From positions 1-7,397 of the forward strand of contig JAICSZ010000097.1 of NCBI GenBank assembly GCA_025936615.1: a stretch of 7,397 nt of DNA, written 5' to 3'. The DNA is from Pedococcus sp. (GTDB taxonomy: Bacteria; Actinomycetota; Actinomycetes; Actinomycetales; Dermatophilaceae). Positions 5,065-7,397 of the stretch are shown here, piece after piece; within the stretch, counting starts at the first letter, position 1, and every line of letters begins with the position of its first letter. Under the pieces are notes generated by a model. It did no database searches. It worked only from the letters and a program-made list of their open reading frames with translations, and was not told the DNA's origin. The translations under genes were made by a program, and so were the position numbers.

Positions 5065-6311
5065 CCCGCAGCGTCCTCACCGCGGTAGGCGGCGCCTGGG
5101 AGTCCGACCTGGTGACCGCGCTGGAGGGCACCGCCGGCTACGCCGTGGCCAGGCGGTGTGCCGACGTGGCCGACCTGCTGGCGGCCGCCGCTGCCGGTGT
5201 CGGCGAGGTCGCCCTCGTGTCGCCGGAGCTGCGGGCGCTCGACCGCCCCGCCCTGCACGAGCTGGCGGCCCACGGCATGCAGGTCGCCGGGGTCACCGCA
5301 CCGGGTGACGACCTGGGGGAGCGCAGGCTGCGCCAGCTCGGCCTGACCACCGTGCTTCGGGCAGACCTGCCGAGCGACGAGCTCGAGGACGCCCTGGATA
5401 CTCTCGGGGACGCCGAGGAGCTTGCTCCCGCCCACGAGCAGTCCCTGCCCGAGCTGCCCGAGGAGGCGGTGTGGGACGCCAGGGTGATCGCCGTGTGGGG
5501 ACCGACCGGCGCCCCGGGACGCAGCACCGTCGCCCTCAACCTTGCCGCCGAGCTCGCCGCCACCGCGCCGACGCTGCTCGTCGACTGCGACACCTACGGC
5601 TCGTCGGTGGCACAGGCGCTCGGCCTGCTCGACGAGGCGCCCGGCATGGCCGCCGCGGCCCGCGCGGCCGACCAGGGTGCACTCGACCTGGTCGCGCTGG
5701 CGCGCCTCGCGCCCGAGGTGAGCGGCGGGCTGCGGGTCCTTACCGGAATCCCCCGCGCCGAACGCTGGACCGAGCTGCGTGCAGCGTCGGTCGCGAACGT
5801 GCTCACCGTCGCCCGGCAGCTGGCGAGGTTCGTCGTCGTCGACTGCGGCTTCTCGATCGAGGACGACGAGGAGCTGTCCTACGACACCCTGGCGCCACGC
5901 CGCAACGCCGCGACCCTCACCGCCCTCGAGTCCGCGGACGAGCTCCTCGTCGTGGGCAGCGCCGAGCCGATCGGCCTGCAGCGGCTCGTGCGGGCGGTCC
6001 AGGACCTCGGCGCGGTGCCCGCACCCACCCCGCGCGTCGTGGTCAACCGGGTGCGGGCCTCGGCCGTCGGCGCCCGGCCCGAGCGCCGGATCCACGAGGC
6101 GCTGGAGCGGTTCGCCGGCATGGACGACCTGACCTTCCTGCCGTGGGACCAGCAGAGCCTGGACGCGGCCATGTACGCCGGCAAGTCGTTGGCCGAGCAC
6201 GCGCCGGCCTCCGACCTTCGCCTCGCCGTTGCCTCGCTCGCCGACCGGTATGCCGGTGGGTCGCCCGAGGCGCGCCGCCGCCGCAGCCGTCGTGGGCGGG
6301 TCAGGAGCTGA
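5061..6311 (+). CDS. CpaE-like ParA/MinD-family ATPase with altered P-loop
   Basis: This 416-residue protein starts at GTG 5061, overlapping the SAF gene stop. Residues 1-115 form an alpha/beta region resembling the degenerate receiver of CpaE. Residues 140-400 are a ParA/MinD-type NTPase: P-loop region WGPTGAPGRST (146-156), the A' strand TLLVDCDTYGSSVAQALGLL (171-190), and a Walker-B-like strand FVVVDCG (257-263). VVVNRVRAS (326-334) corresponds to the base-recognition strand and LPWDQQSLDAAMYAGKSLAE (360-379) to the typical late motif. Aligned to KGGxGKT, the signature lysine is replaced by Thr149 and the P-loop lysine by Arg154, while the A' aspartates (D175, D177) remain. Nucleotide binding is thus possible but hydrolysis may be weak. 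The C-terminus is a basic tail (RRRRSRRGRVRS), suited to binding acidic lipid or nucleic acid. CpaE proteins localise pilus assembly; here the client is unknown. A role in polar or septal positioning of the SAF partner is an inference. Confidence 0.85.
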   Translation: MTRSVLTAVGGAWESDLVTALEGTAGYAVARRCADVADLLAAAAAGVGEVALVSPELRALDRPALHELAAHGMQVAGVTAPGDDLGERRLRQLGLTTVLRADLPSDELEDALDTLGDAEELAPAHEQSLPELPEEAVWDARVIAVWGPTGAPGRSTVALNLAAELAATAPTLLVDCDTYGSSVAQALGLLDEAPGMAAAARAADQGALDLVALARLAPEVSGGLRVLTGIPRAERWTELRAASVANVLTVARQLARFVVVDCGFSIEDDEELSYDTLAPRRNAATLTALESADELLVVGSAEPIGLQRLVRAVQDLGAVPAPTPRVVVNRVRASAVGARPERRIHEALERFAGMDDLTFLPWDQQSLDAAMYAGKSLAEHAPASDLRLAVASLADRYAGGSPEARRRRSRRGRVRS

Positions 6312-7397
6312 ACAGCAGCGTGAGCCCGCCGACGGTGTAGACCACCATCAGCACCAGCAGCGGGACCTGGCCCAGCACCGCGGCCCGGCGCGGGAACAGG
6401 GAGACCGCCCGCTCGTGCGCCGCGACGACTCCGAGCACGTGCCCGGTGATGATCGCCACCACCTGGATCCCGGCCACGAGCCCCGGCGCGATCAGCGCTG
6501 CGGAGGGCTCGAGCCCCGCGGTGCCCAGCCAGTTCGCACCGGTGCCGAGCGGGTCGGACATCCTCGCCAGCCCGTGGGTGCCCTCCCAGACCCACAGCGA
6601 CCAGTAGTGCGCGATGAGGTAGCCGGCGGCGATGGGGATGAGCGAGGGCGCGAAGGCGCTGGCGATGCCGCGCAGCGGCACCTGGGCGAGGCGGGCGCTC
6701 AGGCCAGCCGCGGCATACAGCGAGCCCGCCACGACGAGGCAGAAGCCCACGAGCGCGACCGTCTCCCACAACCGCGCCGGCAGGGCGGAGGACTGCACGA
6801 AGGAGTACCACCGGGTCTCGCCGGAGAACCCGTCGTAGGCGGTGGTGCCGAGCATGACCGACGTCACCGCCAGCACTCCCGGGGCCGGCTCGAGCTGCAG
6901 CGGGCCGTGCAGCGGGGTGCGGAGCACCCAGCGGCCGTCGGCGCGGCGGCCGAGCGGGCTGAGGGAGCCGTAGAGCGTGGACCACGCGGTGAACGGCTCA
7001 CCCCGGCGCAGGTAGGCGGGGCCGAAGGTGAGGGCCAGCACCAGGCTGATGAGCAGGTAGCCGCCGATGGCGACCCGCATGGTGAGCAGGTCGGTGTTGT
7101 CCGGCGCGATCAGCTCCATCCACACGAACGCGAGCAGCGCCAGCGCCGACGGCCACCAGCCCAGCCGGTAGTCGGCGAGCGAGAAGTCGTCCTCGACCCG
7201 GCCGAGCGCCAGCAGCCCGCGACGGATCCAGCGCACCGGGTCCACCAGCCGCCAGATGCCGCCGAACACCATCGAGATGAACGCGAGCCCCACCCACAGC
7301 CAGACGTAGACGACGTACGGCACCGGGTTGTTGGCGTCGTCCCTGCCGGCGACCAGCGCCAGCAGGGTCCAGGCCGTGACGGCCCGCGAGAGCAGCA
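6301..7397 (-). CDS. Polytopic integral membrane protein of unknown function, N-terminus outside window
   Basis: The frame is open from the window edge (base 7397) to the TGA at 6303-6301, giving 364 visible residues. The GTG at 7323 is not the start: the codons before it continue the protein (LLSRAVTAWTLLALVAGR, then DDANNP), and no stop intervenes. Counting from that valine, hydrophobic segments fall at about 4-22, 56-73, 84-103, 149-162, 186-207, 223-244, 278-301 and 318-338, so at least eight membrane helices are plausible. Polar signatures include GTTAYDGFSGE (159-169), AHYWSLWVWEG (238-248) and GHVLGVVAAHERA (294-306); the histidines at 239, 296 and 303 lie in or near helices and could bind a metal or cofactor, but this is speculation. 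I recall close relatives in actinobacteria annotated only as membrane protein, sometimes as fenitrothion hydrolase, a label nothing seen here supports. The gene overlaps the convergent ATPase gene by 11 bp. Confidence 0.75.
   Translation of the reverse strand, partial: LLSRAVTAWTLLALVAGRDDANNPVPYVVYVWLWVGLAFISMVFGGIWRLVDPVRWIRRGLLALGRVEDDFSLADYRLGWWPSALALLAFVWMELIAPDNTDLLTMRVAIGGYLLISLVLALTFGPAYLRRGEPFTAWSTLYGSLSPLGRRADGRWVLRTPLHGPLQLEPAPGVLAVTSVMLGTTAYDGFSGETRWYSFVQSSALPARLWETVALVGFCLVVAGSLYAAAGLSARLAQVPLRGIASAFAPSLIPIAAGYLIAHYWSLWVWEGTHGLARMSDPLGTGANWLGTAGLEPSAALIAPGLVAGIQVVAIITGHVLGVVAAHERAVSLFPRRAAVLGQVPLLVLMVVYTVGGLTLLFSS

Noticed and set aside
4806..6200. 464-codon minus-strand open frame opposite the SAF and CpaE-like genes
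   Set aside because: It is antisense to two genes with clear domains and a GTGA overlap; its sequence is Gly/Arg/His-rich with no domain, as expected for a shadow frame.
5471..6340. 289-codon plus-strand open frame overlapping the CpaE-like gene
   Set aside because: Arg-rich off-frame translation of the ATPase gene; the ParA/MinD motifs are all in the other frame.

Overview
This is high-GC actinobacterial chromosome. The SecA1-type C-terminus, GC-rich third codon positions, GTG starts and the set of actinobacteria-specific families next to secA all fit Actinomycetota. My guess, from overall style only, is a Micrococcales lineage such as Intrasporangiaceae. There are no RNA genes, CRISPR arrays or insertion sequences. 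The region looks like core, vertically inherited sequence rather than a mobile island.

Layout. (1) 1-1748 (+): the 3' two-thirds of secA, the preprotein translocase motor, ending in its zinc-binding SEC-C tail. (2) 1749-1844: a short convergent gap holding a perfect 14-bp inverted repeat. (3) 3205-1845 (-): a translationally coupled pair, a membrane-anchored LysM protein followed by an Rv3235-family protein, joined by an ATGA overlap. (4) 3206-3322: a compact divergent promoter region. (5) 3323-3862 (+): an uncharacterised protein with two similar beta-rich halves. (6) 3863-3907: a strong 9-bp GC hairpin between convergent genes. (7) 4129-3908 (-): a 73-aa excisionase/MerR-like helix-turn-helix protein. 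(8) 4130-4386: a divergent regulatory region with a 22-bp-period direct repeat and two DnaA-box-like sites. (9) 4387-6311 (+): a coupled SAF-domain (CpaB/RcpC-like) and CpaE-like ATPase pair, joined by a GTGA overlap. (10) 7397-6301 (-): a polytopic membrane protein, cut off at its N-terminus by the window edge and overlapping the ATPase gene tail to tail by 11 bp.

How the genes may work together. SecA drives protein export. The LysM protein is a plausible envelope factor. The SAF/CpaE-like pair resembles the CpaB and CpaE components of Flp/Tad pilus machinery, but no secretin, TadA ATPase, TadB/C platform or pilin gene is visible here. The ATPase has also lost both lysines of the MinD-type Walker A loop. 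This orphan two-gene module, with a small DNA-binding protein divergently transcribed beside it, is the best candidate for an under-described system in the window. Its function cannot be assigned from sequence alone.
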